Of a stretch of DNA of 6,818 nucleotides, positions 5,543 to 6,818 are shown one piece after another. The notes under the pieces were generated by a model. It had not been told where the DNA came from. It searched no databases and worked only from the letters and a program-made list of their open reading frames with translations. The position numbers and the translations under genes are program-made. Each line of letters opens with the position of its first letter. The first letter of the stretch is position 1. Origin of the DNA: Rickettsiales bacterium (GTDB lineage: Bacteria; Pseudomonadota; Alphaproteobacteria; Rickettsiales; UBA8987); contig JAHDHN010000072.1 of assembly GCA_020631295.1 (NCBI GenBank), forward strand, positions 1 through 6,818, in the 5' to 3' direction.

Positions 5543-6535
5543 ATGACAAAAACAACAGTTCGTGTAGCCCTAAGAGATGCCATGGCGGAGATGATGCGCC
5601 AGGATAAAGATGTGTTTGTGATGGGTGAGGAAGTAGCCGAATATCAGGGCGCCTATAAGGTAACGGAAGGGCTGCTGGATGAATTTGGCCCCAAACGTGT
5701 GATTGACACTCCCATTACTGAGCATGGCTTTGCGGGCCTTGCAGTGGGTGCTGCCTTTGCAGGCTTGAAGCCGATTGTAGAATTCATGACCTGGAATTTT
5801 GGCATGCAGGCCATTGACCAGATCATCAACTCTGCTGCCAAAACCAACTATATGAGCGGTGGCCAAGTGCGCTGCCCCATCGTATTCCGCGGCCCTAACG
5901 GTGCCGCCAGCCGCGTGGGCGCGCAGCACAGCCAATGCTATGCCAGCTGGTATGCCCATGTGCCGGGCCTAAAAGTGGTGATTCCGTACGATGCCGCCAG
6001 TGCTAAAGGCTTGCTAAAAGCCGCCATCGCAGACCCTAACCCGGTAGTATTCTTAGAAAATGAGATGATTTACGGCGAAAGTTTCGACGTGCCCGATGGT
6101 GATGATTTCACCTTGGAATTAGGCAAAGCAGCGGTGGTGCGTGAAGGAAGCGATGTTACCTTGGTGGCCTATGGCATTACCGTGGGCACCAGCCTGCGTG
6201 CTGCAGAGGCGCTGGAGAAACAAGGCATCAGCGCTGCGGTGATAGATTTGCGCACGGTGCGCCCTTTAGATGTGACGACTATTAAGCAAAGTGTGGAAAA
6301 AACGCACCGTTTGGTAACGGTGGAAGAAGGCTGGCCGGTGGCTGGCATGGCCAGTGAAGTGGCAGCTATTGCCATGGAACATTGTTTTGATGCGCTGGAT
6401 GCGCCGGCACTTCGCGTATGCGGTGCAGATGTACCGCTGCCCTATGCCGCAAATTTAGAGGCACTGGCCTTACCAAAAGAGAGTGATGTGATTGATGCCG
6501 TGGAACAAGTGTGTTTCCGTAAAGACGCTGCGTAA
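5543..6535 (+). CDS. pdhB: Pyruvate dehydrogenase E1 component, beta subunit (no lipoyl domain)
   Basis: This subunit completes the E1 active site. Counting from ATG 5543 (330 residues), the N-terminal V-R-V-A-L-R-D-A-M is followed by M-G-E-E-V-A-E-Y-Q-G-A-Y-K-V (27-40), which carries the family's conserved glutamates at the cofactor site. Then come G-P-K-R-V-I-D-T-P-I-T-E-H-G-F-A-G, F-M-T-W-N-F-G-M-Q-A-I-D-Q and R-G-P-N-G-A-A-S-R-V. The C-terminal transketolase domain includes D-L-R-T-V-R-P-L-D and V-E-E-G-W. ATG 5543 is preferred over the in-frame ATG at 5525 because homologues begin close to M-T-K-T-V-R-E-A-L and the GAGGA spacing is better; the longer form would add M-T-E-D-R-N. Many alphaproteobacterial E1 beta proteins carry an N-terminal lipoyl domain, and this one does not. 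Position and orientation fit co-transcription with pdhA and pdhC. Confidence 0.96.
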   Translation: MTKTTVRVALRDAMAEMMRQDKDVFVMGEEVAEYQGAYKVTEGLLDEFGPKRVIDTPITEHGFAGLAVGAAFAGLKPIVEFMTWNFGMQAIDQIINSAAKTNYMSGGQVRCPIVFRGPNGAASRVGAQHSQCYASWYAHVPGLKVVIPYDAASAKGLLKAAIADPNPVVFLENEMIYGESFDVPDGDDFTLELGKAAVVREGSDVTLVAYGITVGTSLRAAEALEKQGISAAVIDLRTVRPLDVTTIKQSVEKTHRLVTVEEGWPVAGMASEVAAIAMEHCFDALDAPALRVCGADVPLPYAANLEALALPKESDVIDAVEQVCFRKDAA

Positions 6536-6553
6536 TAAAAGGAGTGTAGCAAT

Positions 6554-6818
6554 ATGCCAATTCAAATAACCATGCCGGCCTTATCGCCTACTATGACAGA
6601 CGGCACGCTTGCCAAATGGCTAAAGAAAGAGGGCGACGTTATCGCGCCGGGTGATGTAATTGCCGAAATTGAAACCGATAAAGCGACCATGGAAGTGGAA
6701 GCGGTGGATGAAGGCACGCTTGCTAAAATTATTGTGGCAGATGGCACCACCAATGTGGCGGTAAATAAGGTGATTGCGTTGCTGTTGGAAGACGGTGAAG
6801 ATGCTTCTGCGTTAGACA
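6554..6818 (+). CDS. pdhC: Dihydrolipoamide acetyltransferase, E2 of pyruvate dehydrogenase, N-terminal part
   Basis: The first 88 residues are visible and the window edge cuts the rest. They form one lipoyl domain that starts M-P-I-Q-I-T-M-P-A-L-S-P-T-M. The lipoylation site is E40-T-D-K43-A-T, with K43 the expected lipoyl-lysine, and the second half repeats the beta-strand pattern (G-T-L-A-K-I-I-V...). The swinging lipoyl arm collects the hydroxyethyl or acetyl group from E1 and hands it to coenzyme A at the catalytic domain, which lies outside the window, as does the peripheral-subunit-binding domain. The start ATG 6554 follows pdhB by 18 bases, and AAGGAG (6539-6544) stands 9 bases upstream. 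Since E1 beta lacks a lipoyl domain, this domain must supply the lipoyl function, unless E2 carries further copies downstream. Confidence 0.95.
   Translation, partial: MPIQITMPALSPTMTDGTLAKWLKKEGDVIAPGDVIAEIETDKATMEVEAVDEGTLAKIIVADGTTNVAVNKVIALLLEDGEDASALD

Noticed and set aside
5570..5959. Open frame of 129 codons on the minus strand inside pdhB
   Set aside because: It is antisense to a strongly conserved gene, with no ribosome binding site or recognisable protein pattern; it arises from the codon use of pdhB.

Overview
The window looks like part of an alphaproteobacterial chromosome. The clearest sign is a pdhA-pdhB-pdhC run whose products read like alphaproteobacterial pyruvate dehydrogenase subunits. 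The E1 beta subunit lacks the N-terminal lipoyl domain that many free-living alphaproteobacteria carry, and in that respect it resembles Rickettsiales-type versions. The genus cannot be named from the sequence. No rRNA, tRNA, CRISPR array, transposase or recognisable insertion sequence is present.

Layout. (1) 1-990: the 3' part of a membrane glycosyltransferase (GT39/PMT-like), cut by the window edge. (2) 1025-1701: a compact toxin-antitoxin operon, with a HigB/RelE-like toxin followed by a HigA-like helix-turn-helix antitoxin, behind a perfect -35 box and a 20-bp palindrome that is probably its operator. (3) 1702-2718: a full-length YejE-type peptide ABC transporter permease. Its ATG directly follows the antitoxin stop codon, in the same frame and with no visible ribosome binding site; its usual partners yejA, yejB and yejF are not adjacent. 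(4) 2719-4492: an AT-richer block with one unrecognised 466-residue gene on the minus strand. Two near-identical CACGTG-centred 22-bp palindromes flank it and closely resemble the ParB-binding centromere site parS. (5) 4493-6818: the pyruvate dehydrogenase operon, with E1 alpha and E1 beta complete and the start of the E2 acyltransferase with its lipoyl domain.

How the parts work together. The pdh genes form one co-oriented operon with short gaps and good ribosome binding sites; together they encode E1 (alpha2beta2 or a higher assembly) and the E2 core of the complex that converts pyruvate to acetyl-CoA. The toxin-antitoxin pair is probably autoregulated through the palindrome, and yejE appears translationally coupled to the antitoxin, so a transporter subunit may have come under toxin-antitoxin control. 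The unknown gene and the toxin-antitoxin pair are visibly richer in A+T than their neighbours, which suggests that they were acquired.

The most interesting signals are the pair of parS-like sites around the orphan gene, the zero-gap junction between antitoxin and yejE, and the apparently leaderless toxin start downstream of its operator.
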